22,461 bases of DNA, taken from assembly GCA_049323615.1 (NCBI GenBank), contig JBMOPD010000098.1, forward strand, positions 1-22,461, written 5' to 3'. Below are positions 13,328-22,256 of this stretch, piece by piece. The DNA comes from JBMOPD01 sp049323615 (GTDB lineage: Bacteria > Bacillota > Desulfotomaculia > Desulfotomaculales > Desulfocucumaceae). The notes beneath the pieces were generated by a model. That model was not told the origin of the DNA and did not search any database. It worked only from the letters and a program-made list of their open reading frames with translations. Each line of letters starts with the position of its first letter. Position 1 is the stretch's first letter. The position numbers and the translations under genes were made by a program.

Positions 13328-15781
13328 TTGTTTGAAAAAACTGATGTTTATCCCTACAGGAGGGAGGATACCCCTTCTTATACCCGCCGGCGCCTGAAGA
13401 AAAGAAATGGCGGCGCCAAGCCGTTATTCCTCAGGGCGGCCGGAATGATCAGCCCGGGAATAATTGCTGCCGGTGTAGTGGCCTTTTTTGTGGGCCGGGC
13501 GGTCATCCTGGGGGAGCTGGTACCTTTCGCGGCGGCCTATGCCGCAGCCACTGCAGTGGCTTTCGGCAGGCAGGGGCTGCCGGTAATATCCCTTCTGTGC
13601 GCAGGGCTGGCCACGGTGGCCGGGGGATACCGCCTGGCCGCCGATATTGTCCTGGTGGCCTTTTCCTTCCTGTTTGCCCAGGCTTTGCCGCCTAAATACT
13701 CCGGGCGCCGGGCAGTAATTCCTGTTATGGTCTTCGGGCTTACCTTAAGCGTCAAAGCCGGCTTTTCAGCCTTCACCGGTTCAACTCCCTATGATTATAT
13801 AAACATTTTTTTTGAAGCTTTGCTGGCGGGCGTCCTGGCGCCGGCATGCGTGGTCTCTTTTTCCGCGGCCCGCAAGATGGACGGGATCAAGCCTCTGAGC
13901 GGGGAAGAGTCGGTCTGCCTGCTGGTGGTGCTGGCGGCCATGATCGCGGGGGCGGGGGATCTGCACCTGTGGTATGTTTCCCTGAAGGGATTCTTAAGCA
14001 GGACCATAATCCTGCTGGCCGCCCAGGCCGGAGGGGCCGGCCTGGGCGCCGCCGCCGGGGCCGTGGTGGGCATAATACCGGGCCTGTCCTATATGGTTAC
14101 CCCTTATCTGGTGGGCGCCTATTCTTTTTCGGGGGTGGTGGCCGGCTTGGGCGGGGCGCTGGGAAAGATCGGTGTGGCCCTTTTTTTTCTGGCCTCCAAC
14201 ATCATCCTGTCGATATATTTCAATAGCTTTTCCAGTATGGAGGCGGTGATTGCCGAAACCAGCCTGGCCTGTCTGGTGTTTTTGCTGGTGCCGGAAGGTT
14301 TTGTGCGCAGGTTCTCGGCCGCCGTGGTCAGGGAACAGGCTGCGGCGCGGCCGGATTACAGCCGGGAGATGCTAAAAAACGCCCTCAGGGAAAAACTCAA
14401 GGCCTACTCGGCCATTTTTCGCGAGCTGGCCCGGGCCTTCGGGGAGACCACGGCGGTCACCGGACGCAAGGATGATGAGCAGGGCATAAAGCAACTGCTG
14501 GCCGAGATTGGCAAAAAGGTCTGTGACGGCTGCGGTATGTTCCATGTCTGCTGGGAGAAGGACTATTACCGCACTTACCAGAACATGCTGGATTTGTTTT
14601 CCCTCACCGAAATGTACGGGCGCGTCAGGCCCAGTGACATCCCGGGGGAATTAAAGGTGCGCTGCACCCGGCCCAGGGAGCTGGCCATCACCGGGGCCTG
14701 CCTCTATGAGGCCTTTAAGGTGGACAGGTACTGGCGAAAGAAATTAATGACCGGCAGGGGTGTGGTGGGGGATCAGCTGAGGGGTATCTCGGCTGTAATG
14801 GATTCCCTGGCCGAAGAATTTGATTTTCACCCCAGGGACGTAAGCGACATGGATGCGGTGATCAAGCAGAAGCTGAGGCAGTTGGGCCTGCCGGTAAAAG
14901 CAGTCAGGATCTCGGAGTCGGGCGGGAGGCAGGAAATAAGCGTAACCATGAAGGCCTGCCAGGGGGAACTGGAATGCCGCTACAGGGTTGCCCCGATTAT
15001 CTCGGAATTCATTGGCCGCCTTTTTTCGGCCACCGGCTGTGTCTGTGAGGGGCAGGTGGGGGAAGGAATATGCAGGTTTCTTCTTTACCAGGGCCCGCAG
15101 TACCGGGTTGAAGTGGGCGCCGCCGGGGCCGGGAGGGGGGGCAGCCCTGTTTCCGGGGATGTTTATGACTTTTTACAGCTGAAGGGGGGCAGGTTCGCCG
15201 CCGTGTTGAGCGACGGCATGGGCAGCGGCGAGGATGCCGCCCGGGAAAGCACTTCGCTGATTGCGCTGGTCAGGAGGATGCTGGAAGCCGGCCTGGAGAT
15301 AGAAACCGCCATAAAATCGGTGAATTCGGTGCTGGCCCTGAAGAATCCCGCCGAGTCCTTCGCCACCCTGGACATGTCGGTGATTAACCTGTATAACGGC
15401 CAGGCTGAATTTGTAAAAATTGCCGCACCGCCCACCTTTTTAATCCGCGGGGGAAAGGTCAGGGCCATCCGGGCCAGCTCCCTGCCGGTAGGCATCCTGA
15501 GTGATATAGAGATCAGCGTGACGGAAAAAAAACTGGCTTCCGGGGATGTAATGATCATGCTTACCGATGGAATACTGGATTCCTACCGGGGTTCCCGGGA
15601 CAGGGAGGACTGGATAACCGGGGTGCTGGAAGAGCTGAACGGGCTGGATCCCAGGGAAATGGCCGAACTCCTGTTAAAGCTGGCCCAGACGGGCGGCGGT
15701 GGGGAGCTGAAAATAGCCGACGACATGGCAGTGGTAGTAATCAGGGTGGAGAAAGAAAAAGTTGTGGAAATCCCCGGTTAA
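13328..15781 (+). CDS. spoIIE: stage II sporulation protein E, membrane serine phosphatase
   Basis: SpoIIE dephosphorylates SpoIIAA to release sigma-F in the forespore and also acts at the polar septum. The 817-residue protein has the usual length. It starts with a basic cytoplasmic tail, followed by about ten hydrophobic segments (roughly residues 35–330). A central regulatory region comes next, with a cysteine cluster near 400 (CDGCGMFHVCW), and then a C-terminal PPM phosphatase domain. In the latter, LSDGMGSGEDA (metal-binding Asp629), LTDGILDSY and ADDMAVVVI are the conserved metal-site motifs. The TTG start at 13328 follows GGGGTGAG by 6–7 bases. The stop is followed by CCCC/GGGG and a T-rich stretch (15774–15796), only a weak terminator candidate. 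Presence of this gene marks the organism as a spore former. Confidence 0.96.
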   Translation: MFEKTDVYPYRREDTPSYTRRRLKKRNGGAKPLFLRAAGMISPGIIAAGVVAFFVGRAVILGELVPFAAAYAAATAVAFGRQGLPVISLLCAGLATVAGGYRLAADIVLVAFSFLFAQALPPKYSGRRAVIPVMVFGLTLSVKAGFSAFTGSTPYDYINIFFEALLAGVLAPACVVSFSAARKMDGIKPLSGEESVCLLVVLAAMIAGAGDLHLWYVSLKGFLSRTIILLAAQAGGAGLGAAAGAVVGIIPGLSYMVTPYLVGAYSFSGVVAGLGGALGKIGVALFFLASNIILSIYFNSFSSMEAVIAETSLACLVFLLVPEGFVRRFSAAVVREQAAARPDYSREMLKNALREKLKAYSAIFRELARAFGETTAVTGRKDDEQGIKQLLAEIGKKVCDGCGMFHVCWEKDYYRTYQNMLDLFSLTEMYGRVRPSDIPGELKVRCTRPRELAITGACLYEAFKVDRYWRKKLMTGRGVVGDQLRGISAVMDSLAEEFDFHPRDVSDMDAVIKQKLRQLGLPVKAVRISESGGRQEISVTMKACQGELECRYRVAPIISEFIGRLFSATGCVCEGQVGEGICRFLLYQGPQYRVEVGAAGAGRGGSPVSGDVYDFLQLKGGRFAAVLSDGMGSGEDAARESTSLIALVRRMLEAGLEIETAIKSVNSVLALKNPAESFATLDMSVINLYNGQAEFVKIAAPPTFLIRGGKVRAIRASSLPVGILSDIEISVTEKKLASGDVMIMLTDGILDSYRGSRDREDWITGVLEELNGLDPREMAELLLKLAQTGGGGELKIADDMAVVVIRVEKEKVVEIPG

Positions 15782-15884
15782 GGGGGTTTTTCTTTTACCG
15801 GCCGGGTTCCCGGGGAAGGATATTTTTGTCTCTTTGTGGAATAAATCATCTTTAGCTGGCAACTTTTTCCCGGGTGGTGTTGTT

Positions 15885-17297
15885 TTGGATTTTCTGCCCC
15901 AGGTAAAATCAACAATAGAGGAATACAACATGATTTCACCGGGGGATGCCGTTCTGGTGGGTGTTTCCGGAGGGCCGGATTCTGTTGCCCTGCTTCACCT
16001 GCTGAACAGGCTTAAGGAGGATTTAAAGTTAACATTGTATGCCGGACACCTGAACCACATGTTCCGGGGCGAGGAAGCCGAGGCCGACGCCCGGCTGGTG
16101 GAAAGCCTGGCCCGGGAGTGGCAGGTTCCGTTTATAATGGAAAAGATTAATGTGCCGGGGTATTTGCAAAAGAATCGCCTGTCGCCCCAGCAGGGGGCAA
16201 GGGAAGTGCGCTACCGTTTTTTTGAAGAAACCGCCGCCAGACTGGGGGCCAGCCGGGTTGCCCTGGGCCATCAGGCCGACGACCAGGCGGAAACCGTCCT
16301 GTTGAACCTGATCAGGGGAGCGGGGATGACCGGCTTAAGCGGCATTCCACCGGTCCGGGAGGGCCTTTATATACGCCCGCTGCTGAATGTGAGGAGGAAG
16401 CAGATAGAACTTTACTGCCGTTCATTCGGCCTTCCATACCGGGTGGATTCCTCCAACCTGAAGCCGGTTTATCTGAGAAACCGGGTCAGGCTGGAATTAA
16501 TACCGCTCCTGGAGGAAAAATATAACCCTGCGGTGGTGGATTCGCTGAACCGCCTGGCCAGGATAGCCAGGGATGAGGACGGGTATCTGGAGGCGATCTC
16601 CCGGGATGCCTTCGAAAGCGTGGTGAAGTCTCAAAAGGCGGGGAAGATAACCATTTTACTGGAAAAACTGGCGGGTTACCCTGCCGCCGTGAGAAGGCGC
16701 GTGATCAGGATTGCCTGCCGCAACCTGGCGGGCTATGGCAGCGCCCTTACCTTTGAACATCTGGACAGGGCGCTGGAGATGACGGCTGGTAAACAGGATC
16801 AGGGTAAAATTGAACTGCCCGACGGAATTGTGCTGGTTAAAAGATACCGGTTTTTGGAAATTATTAAGGGTAGAGAAGTTCCACAGGTGCCGTTCTACCG
16901 GTACTTGCTGCAGGTCCCGGGAGTAACCAGGATCCCCGAGGTTAACCGCAGTATTGCGGCTGAAATACTGGCTGCCTCCCTGGCCGGCGGCCCGTGCCGT
17001 TTCAGGTGCGGGGAAGCTTTGCTGGACCTGGAAAAGTTAAAGGAACCCCTTTATGTGCGCAGGCGCAGGGAAGGGGATGTGTTTTTCCCCCTGGGTATGG
17101 GCGGCCAGGTAAAATTGAAGAAGTTTTTTATAGACCGGAAGGTGCCCAGGGAAGAAAGGGACGCAATACCCATCGTCACTTGTGGAAATGATATAGTATG
17201 GGTGGCCGGTTTTCGCCCCGGCGAACCGTGGAAGGTAACAGAAAGAACCAAGACCTGTTTGTACCTGAAGCTGCTGGCCGAAAATGACTTATCCTGA
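15885..17297 (+). CDS. tilS: tRNA(Ile)-lysidine synthetase
   Basis: TilS joins lysine to C34 of the minor tRNA-Ile(CAU), changing its reading from AUG to AUA; it is essential and cytoplasmic. The 470-residue form has the N-terminal PP-loop ATPase domain with SGGPDS (28–33) and the GHLNHMFRGEEAEAD block, and the GHQADDQAETVLLNLIRG motif. A central substrate-recognition part and the C-terminal TilS_C domain (ending KVTERTKTCLYLKL) follow. The frame is open from 15762, inside spoIIE. The TTG at 15885 is chosen because GGGTGGTG precedes it by about 5 bases and the product then begins MDFLPQVKSTIEEY as expected for the family. It lies between spoIIE and ftsH in the conserved order. The hprT gene often next to it is absent. 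Confidence 0.94.
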   Translation: MDFLPQVKSTIEEYNMISPGDAVLVGVSGGPDSVALLHLLNRLKEDLKLTLYAGHLNHMFRGEEAEADARLVESLAREWQVPFIMEKINVPGYLQKNRLSPQQGAREVRYRFFEETAARLGASRVALGHQADDQAETVLLNLIRGAGMTGLSGIPPVREGLYIRPLLNVRRKQIELYCRSFGLPYRVDSSNLKPVYLRNRVRLELIPLLEEKYNPAVVDSLNRLARIARDEDGYLEAISRDAFESVVKSQKAGKITILLEKLAGYPAAVRRRVIRIACRNLAGYGSALTFEHLDRALEMTAGKQDQGKIELPDGIVLVKRYRFLEIIKGREVPQVPFYRYLLQVPGVTRIPEVNRSIAAEILAASLAGGPCRFRCGEALLDLEKLKEPLYVRRRREGDVFFPLGMGGQVKLKKFFIDRKVPREERDAIPIVTCGNDIVWVAGFRPGEPWKVTERTKTCLYLKLLAENDLS

Positions 17298-17324
17298 CCG
17301 GTGACTGAGCTGAAGGCCCGACTA

Positions 17325-17353
17325 TTGAAAGAGAAAAATCGTTGTGATAAAAT
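17325..17353 (+). promoter_or_regulatory. sigma-A promoter of ftsH
   Basis: TTGAAA (17325–17330), a 17-bp spacer and TAAAAT (17348–17353), with a TG two bases before the −10. Ideal spacing and near-consensus hexamers. The start would be near 17360, about 42 bases before the ftsH TTG. Confidence 0.8.
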
Positions 17354-17401
17354 ACCCATTATGGGTTCTTTTGCAAGGCTGACAGAGAGGAGTGGCCTTC
17401 G

Positions 17402-19246
17402 TTGAACAAGGTCCTGAAAAACCTGAGTATATACCTGCTCATTGTTCTGGTCATCATTGCCCTGATCCGGTATACCTCACCTCAGGCAGTCACACCGGAT
17501 AAGGTACGATATGACCAGTTTATAAATATGGTAAACAAGGGAGAAATCGCAAAGGTAACGGTTCAGTCGGAAGATAACACCACCCATATTTTCGGTGAAA
17601 AAAAGGACGGCACCAAGATAGAGACCCGCGGGCCCCAGCCGGATCCCAGGCTCCAGAGCCTGCTGGAGGCAAAGGGGGTTCAGTACGAGTTTGAGCCCCC
17701 GCCGCAGCCGGGATGGTGGACCGGGATAATCACCAGCCTGCTGCCCATTCTGATATTTGTGCTGCTCTTTTTCTTCCTGATGCAGCAGACCCAGGGCGGC
17801 GGGAACAGGGTGATGTCCTTCGGCAAAAGCCGGGCCCGGATGGTTACCGACGAAAAGAAAAAGGTGACCTTTGCCGATGTCGCCGGAGCCGACGAGGTTA
17901 AGGAAGAGCTGGCCGAAATAGTGGAGTTCCTGAAAAATCCGAAAAAGTTTAATGAGCTGGGAGCCAGGATTCCCAAGGGAGTGCTCCTGTTCGGCCCCCC
18001 GGGAACCGGCAAAACCCTGCTGGCCAGGGCGGTGGCCGGTGAGGCCGGGGTTCCCTTCTTTACCATCAGCGGTTCGGATTTTGTGGAGATGTTCGTGGGG
18101 GTAGGAGCTTCCAGGGTGCGGGACCTCTTCGAGCAGGCCAAGAAAAACGCTCCCTGCATTGTTTTTATTGATGAGATTGACGCCGTGGGCAGGCAGCGGG
18201 GGGCCGGCCTGGGGGGCGGCCACGACGAGCGCGAGCAGACCCTGAACCAGCTGCTGGTGGAGATGGACGGGTTCGCTCCCAATGAGGGGATAATCATCAT
18301 TGCCGCCACCAACCGGCCGGATATACTGGACCCGGCGCTGCTGCGGCCGGGCAGGTTTGACCGCCAGGTGGTGGTGGATGTTCCCGACCTTACCGGCCGC
18401 AAGGAGATACTGAAGGTGCATGTAAGGGGCAAGCCCCTGGCGCCGGACGTGGACCTGGAGGTGCTGGCCAGGAGAACGCCCGGCTTCACCGGGGCCGACC
18501 TGGCCAACATGGTGAACGAAGCCGCGCTTCTTTCGGCCAGGTTTGACAAGCACGAAATAGGCATGTCCGAGCTGGAAAATTCCATTGAGCGGGTGATTGC
18601 CGGCCCGGAAAAGAAATCAAAGGTGATCAGCGAAAAGGAAAAGAGGCTGGTTTCTTACCACGAGGCCGGACACGCCCTGGTAGGCTACCTGCTGCCCAAT
18701 ACCGACCCGGTGCACAAGGTGTCCATAATACCCAGGGGCCGGGCCGGAGGGTATACCCTGCTTTTGCCCAAGGAAGACCGCTACTATATGACCAGGTCGA
18801 TGCTTCTGGACCAGGTAACCATGCTTATGGGGGGGCGGGTGGCTGAGGCCATAGTGCTGCAGGAGATCAGCACCGGCGCCCAGAACGACCTGGAAAGGGC
18901 CACCGAGACGGTCAGGCGCATGATCATGGAATACGGAATGAGTGAGGCCCTGGGGCCCCTGACGCTGGGCCGCAGGCAGGAAACGGTGTTCCTGGGCCGG
19001 GACCTGGCCAGGGACAGGAACTACGGAGAAGAAGTGGCGGCGGCTATTGACAAGGAAGTTAAAAATATAATCGAAAAAAATTATAACAGGGCCAAGGAAA
19101 TGCTGGAAAAGCACATGAACACGCTGCACCTTATCGCCAGGGTACTGATGGAAAAGGAAACCATCGAGGCCGGGGAATTTGAAGAATTGATGAAACAGGC
19201 AGGGGTGGAGAAGGAGAACAACAATAACTCGGGAAGCGGGAATTAG
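17402..19246 (+). CDS. ftsH: ATP-dependent zinc metalloprotease FtsH
   Basis: This membrane-anchored AAA+ protease removes misassembled membrane proteins and some regulators. The 614-residue protein has transmembrane helices at about 8–24 and 107–126 around a small extracytoplasmic domain. The AAA module follows with Walker A GPPGTGKT (about 197–204), Walker B IVFIDEIDA and the second region of homology (TNRPDILDPALLRPGRFDRQ). The M41 peptidase follows, with zinc-binding HEAGH (420–424) and the third ligand region around NDLERAT. The tail is asparagine- and glycine-rich. The TTG start at 17402 follows AGAGGAG. It has its own sigma-A promoter and is followed closely by ndk, probably in the same transcript. 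Confidence 0.97.
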   Translation: MNKVLKNLSIYLLIVLVIIALIRYTSPQAVTPDKVRYDQFINMVNKGEIAKVTVQSEDNTTHIFGEKKDGTKIETRGPQPDPRLQSLLEAKGVQYEFEPPPQPGWWTGIITSLLPILIFVLLFFFLMQQTQGGGNRVMSFGKSRARMVTDEKKKVTFADVAGADEVKEELAEIVEFLKNPKKFNELGARIPKGVLLFGPPGTGKTLLARAVAGEAGVPFFTISGSDFVEMFVGVGASRVRDLFEQAKKNAPCIVFIDEIDAVGRQRGAGLGGGHDEREQTLNQLLVEMDGFAPNEGIIIIAATNRPDILDPALLRPGRFDRQVVVDVPDLTGRKEILKVHVRGKPLAPDVDLEVLARRTPGFTGADLANMVNEAALLSARFDKHEIGMSELENSIERVIAGPEKKSKVISEKEKRLVSYHEAGHALVGYLLPNTDPVHKVSIIPRGRAGGYTLLLPKEDRYYMTRSMLLDQVTMLMGGRVAEAIVLQEISTGAQNDLERATETVRRMIMEYGMSEALGPLTLGRRQETVFLGRDLARDRNYGEEVAAAIDKEVKNIIEKNYNRAKEMLEKHMNTLHLIARVLMEKETIEAGEFEELMKQAGVEKENNNNSGSGN

Positions 19247-19272
19247 GAATCGGGATGGGAGGACTTCTACAG

Positions 19273-19722
19273 ATGGAACGGACTTATTTGATGATCAAGC
19301 CCGACGGTGTGCAGAGGGGGCTGATCGGGGAAATAATTTCCCGCTTTGAAAAGAAGGGTCTTAAAATAGTGGGCCTGAAAATGCTGCAAATCCCACGGGA
19401 GACGGCTGAGAAACATTACGGGGAGCATGCCGGAAAACCCTTTTTCGGGCCCCTGGTGGACTACATCACCTCGGGGCCGGTGGTGGCCATGGTAGTGGAG
19501 GGCAAGGATGTGGTCACCACCGCCAGGGAAATGATCGGCGCCACCAATCCCCTCAAGGCCGCCCCCGGCACCATAAGGGCCACATACGGTATGGATGTGG
19601 GGAGAAACGTTATTCACGGGTCAGACTCCCAGACAAGCGCGGACAGGGAAATAGGCATCTTTTTCCTGCCCCGGGAACTGGTGAACTACGGCAGGGATTT
19701 AGACAAGTGGATATATGAGTAG
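19273..19722 (+). CDS. ndk: nucleoside diphosphate kinase
   Basis: Ndk equalises nucleoside triphosphate pools by passing phosphate from ATP through an active-site histidine. From the ATG at 19273 the product is 149 residues, the normal length, and opens with the canonical MERTYLMIKPDGV. The NVIHGSDS motif contains the catalytic histidine. An in-frame ATG at 19255 would add six residues, but GGGAGGA (19257–19263) lies 9 bases before 19273 and inside that extension. The gene begins 26 bp after ftsH, so cotranscription is likely. Confidence 0.97.
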   Translation: MERTYLMIKPDGVQRGLIGEIISRFEKKGLKIVGLKMLQIPRETAEKHYGEHAGKPFFGPLVDYITSGPVVAMVVEGKDVVTTAREMIGATNPLKAAPGTIRATYGMDVGRNVIHGSDSQTSADREIGIFFLPRELVNYGRDLDKWIYE

Positions 19723-19751
19723 TTTCTTTTTTTTAAGGAAGGATGGTAAAT

Positions 19752-20144
19752 ATGGCCGGGCTGAAACCTGGGATTACTGGAGAAGCGGCTGTCACTGTGG
19801 ACCATTCCAATACCGCCGTGGCTTACGGAAGCGGCGGGGTATCGGTATTTGCCACCCCGGCCATGATCGGGCTGATGGAAAAAGCCGCCCTCTCCTCGGT
19901 GGACCCGTTGCTGGAAAGCGGTATGACGACGGTTGGCACCCGGGTGGATGTTCAGCACCTGGCGGCCACACCCGTGGGGATGAAAGTGGTGGCGATATCC
20001 GAACTGGTGGAGGTGGAGGGTAAACGCCTTGTATTCAGGGTGGAGGCCCGGGACGAGGTGGAAGTGGTGGGCCGCGGGATCCATGAGCGGTATATAGTCC
20101 CGGAGCAGAAATTTCTGGCCAGGGCCGCCGCCAAGAAAAAATAG
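19752..20144 (+). CDS. FlK-like hotdog-fold thioesterase
   Basis: This 130-residue hotdog-fold protein belongs to the family that includes the fluoroacetyl-CoA thioesterase FlK. Residues matching the FlK catalytic set are conserved with exact spacing: Thr35 and Glu43 in FATPAMIGLMEKAA, and His69 in VQHLAATPVGM. The intervals of 8 and 26 residues equal those of FlK Thr42/Glu50/His76. Such proteins probably hydrolyse short acyl-CoA esters in the cytoplasm; the substrate here is unknown and fluoroacetate is not implied. The ATG at 19752 is preferred over 19743 because AAGGAAGG (19735–19742) is then 9 bases away. It lies 29 bp after ndk, on the same strand, and likely ends that operon. Confidence 0.85.
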   Translation: MAGLKPGITGEAAVTVDHSNTAVAYGSGGVSVFATPAMIGLMEKAALSSVDPLLESGMTTVGTRVDVQHLAATPVGMKVVAISELVEVEGKRLVFRVEARDEVEVVGRGIHERYIVPEQKFLARAAAKKK

Positions 20145-20162
20145 AGCCGGTCCGGTAGTTGG

Positions 20163-20200
20163 TATGGAAGGAAAATTAATGATTCCATAGAATAATTTTT
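20163..20200 (+). terminator. weak terminator candidate after the thioesterase gene
   Basis: TATGGAA (20163–20169) pairs with TTCCATA (20183–20189) across a 13-base loop, followed by an AT-rich stretch with five T (20196–20200). The stem is AT-rich and the loop large, so the call is uncertain. The remaining 180 bp before fhs are AT-rich; no promoter hexamers could be fixed with confidence. Confidence 0.35.
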
Positions 20201-20379
20201 AAAATACATTGGTTCATAACGTTAATTAAAGGCATTACTGATTACCAATTTTAGGGATAGGATTGCCCTGGATTACAAAAATTATTAACGATAAAGGGGG
20301 TAGTGTGAGGGGGTAGTTTTTAACACATTTCAACTAAAAGAAAATTAATACCGGTAAATGAGAAAGGAGAGGAAAAATA

Positions 20380-22140
20380 ATGGCATACGATGCAACCAGG
20401 ATGAAGGACTATGAAATAGCCGAGGCGGCGGAAAAGGAAATGCCGACTCCGGATCAGTGGCGGGAAAGGCTGGGCCTGCAAAAGGACGAGGTCATTCCCT
20501 ACGGGCGGATCTGCAAGCTGGATTTCATGAAAATCATCGAACGCCTGAAAGATAAACCGGACGGCAAATACATAAACGTTACCGCCATCACCCCCACACC
20601 GCTGGGTGAGGGGAAAACCACCACCACCATGGGACTGGTGGAAGGCCTCGGCAAGCGGGGCAAGAGTGTAGGCGCCGCCATTCGCCAGCCTTCGGGCGGC
20701 CCCACCATGAACGTCAAGGGTACCGCCGCCGGCGGCGGCAACGCCCTGGCCATCCCCATGACCGAGTTTTCCCTGGGCCTCACCGGCGACATCAACGACA
20801 TCATGAACGCCCACAACCTGGCCATGGTGGCCCTGAACGCCCGTATGCAGCACGAGCGGAACTATGACGACGCCGAGCTGGCCAAGCGCAACTTAAAGCG
20901 CCTGGACATCGATCCCACCAGGGTGGAAATGGGCTGGATCATCGACTTCTGCGCCCAGGGCCTGCGCAACATCATCATGGGCATCGGCGGCAAGATGGAC
21001 GGCTACATGATGCAGTCCAAGTTCGGCATAGCCGTCAGCTCCGAAATCATGGCCATCCTGGCCGTGGCCAGTGATTTAAAGGACCTGCGGGAGAGAATCG
21101 GCAGGATCATCGTGGCCTACGACAAGAAGGGCAACCCGGTGACCACCAGCGACCTGGAAGTGGCCGGCGCCATGACTGCCTTCATGAGAAACGCCATCAA
21201 CCCGACCCTGATGAGCACGGTGGAGTACCAGCCCGTCCTGGTGCACGCCGGCCCCTTTGCCAATATCGCCATCGGCCAGTCCTCCATCATCGCCGACCGC
21301 ATCGCCCTGAAGATGTTCGACTACAACGTAACCGAGAGCGGATTCGCCGCCGACATCGGTTTTGAGAAATTCTGGAACGTCAAGTGCCGCTTCAGCGGGC
21401 TGACTCCCAACGTTTCGGTGATCACGGCCACCATCAGGGCCCTGAAGATGCACGGGGGCGGCCCCAAGGTGGTTGCCGGACGGCCCCTGCCCGACGAATA
21501 TACCAAGGAGAACGTGGGACTGGTGGAAAAGGGCTGCGAGAACCTCGTCCACCATATCAAAACCGTCAGAAAAGCCGGCATCAACCCGGTGGTCTGCATC
21601 AACGCCTTCTACACCGACACCAAGGACGAAATTGCCACGGTCCGCAGGGCCGCCGAAGCGGCCGGCGCCCGCTGCGCTTTGTCCGAGCACTGGCTTAAGG
21701 GCGGCGACGGCGCCCTGGAACTGGCCGACGCCGTCATCGACGCCTGCAACGACAAGGTGGACTTCAAATTCCTCTACCCGCTGGATATGCCGCTGCGCAA
21801 ACGGGTCGAAGTGATTGCCAAGGAAGTCTACGGCGCCGACGGGGTTTCCTGGACACCGGAGGCCGAAGCCAGGGCCAAGGCGTTCGAAGAGAACCCGGCT
21901 TACAAGGATTTCGCCACTATGATGGTGAAGACTCACCTGAGCCTTACCCACGACCCCACCCTCAAGGGCGTGCCCAAGGGCTGGATCCTGCCGGTGCGCG
22001 ACGTGCTGATCTTTGCCGGCGCCAAGTTCCTGTGCCCGATGACCGGCACCATCAGCCTGATGCCCGGCACCAGCTCCGACCCGGCATTCCGGAGAATAGA
22101 CGTGGATACCGACACCGGAAAGGTGCTGGGACTTTTCTAA
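20380..22140 (+). CDS. fhs: formate–tetrahydrofolate ligase, long divergent form
   Basis: This cytoplasmic enzyme uses ATP to join formate to tetrahydrofolate, giving 10-formyl-THF, in the methyl branch of the Wood–Ljungdahl pathway; it can run in reverse in oxidisers. The P-loop GEGKT (76–80) sits in the family motif TPTPLGEGKTTTT, and HGGPFAN-like (HAGPFANIA), RALKMHGG and CP(M/I)TG blocks are present. At 586 residues it is longer than the roughly 557–560 usual in acetogens. It also differs in places: PSGGPTMNVKGTAAGGGNAL where acetogens have PSLGPSFGIKGGAAGGG, and an extra charged segment after MQHERNYDD. The ATG follows GAAAGGAGAGG. Codon use is strongly biased to C-ending codons, suggesting high expression. 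A strong terminator ends it, and no other folate genes are adjacent. Confidence 0.95.
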   Translation: MAYDATRMKDYEIAEAAEKEMPTPDQWRERLGLQKDEVIPYGRICKLDFMKIIERLKDKPDGKYINVTAITPTPLGEGKTTTTMGLVEGLGKRGKSVGAAIRQPSGGPTMNVKGTAAGGGNALAIPMTEFSLGLTGDINDIMNAHNLAMVALNARMQHERNYDDAELAKRNLKRLDIDPTRVEMGWIIDFCAQGLRNIIMGIGGKMDGYMMQSKFGIAVSSEIMAILAVASDLKDLRERIGRIIVAYDKKGNPVTTSDLEVAGAMTAFMRNAINPTLMSTVEYQPVLVHAGPFANIAIGQSSIIADRIALKMFDYNVTESGFAADIGFEKFWNVKCRFSGLTPNVSVITATIRALKMHGGGPKVVAGRPLPDEYTKENVGLVEKGCENLVHHIKTVRKAGINPVVCINAFYTDTKDEIATVRRAAEAAGARCALSEHWLKGGDGALELADAVIDACNDKVDFKFLYPLDMPLRKRVEVIAKEVYGADGVSWTPEAEARAKAFEENPAYKDFATMMVKTHLSLTHDPTLKGVPKGWILPVRDVLIFAGAKFLCPMTGTISLMPGTSSDPAFRRIDVDTDTGKVLGLF

Positions 22141-22161
22141 AAACCGGACTTTGGTTTAAAA

Positions 22162-22192
22162 GGGGGCTCCTGGAAGGGGAGCCCCCTTTTTT
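22162..22192 (+). terminator. strong Rho-independent terminator of fhs
   Basis: GGGGGCTCC (22162–22170) pairs perfectly with GGAGCCCCC (22178–22186) across a 7-base loop, followed by six T (22187–22192). It lies 21 bp after the fhs stop. Confidence 0.95.
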
Positions 22193-22232
22193 ATCGTTAA
22201 AGAAAGTATATGTCGATTTAAAGTACTAAAGT

Positions 22233-22256
22233 AAACCTTTGGTTTGCATACAAACC
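22233..22256. repeat. overlapping small palindromes AAACC/GGTTT
   Basis: AAACC-TTT-GGTTT (22233–22245) is a palindrome that runs into GGTTTG-CATA-CAAACC (22241–22256), so the middle arm can pair with either side. It marks the beginning of the gene-free, structured end region that leads into the terminal repeat. Such alternative stems occur at the ends of some mobile elements, but no element can be named. Confidence 0.45.

Noticed and set aside
17477..18553. 358-codon open frame on the minus strand, opposite ftsH
   Set aside because: Antisense to the conserved ftsH; its histidine-, glutamine- and glycine-rich composition is typical of a shadow frame.
21076..21951. 291-codon open frame on the minus strand, opposite fhs
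   Set aside because: Explained by the strong third-position GC bias of fhs; no ribosome site or domain.
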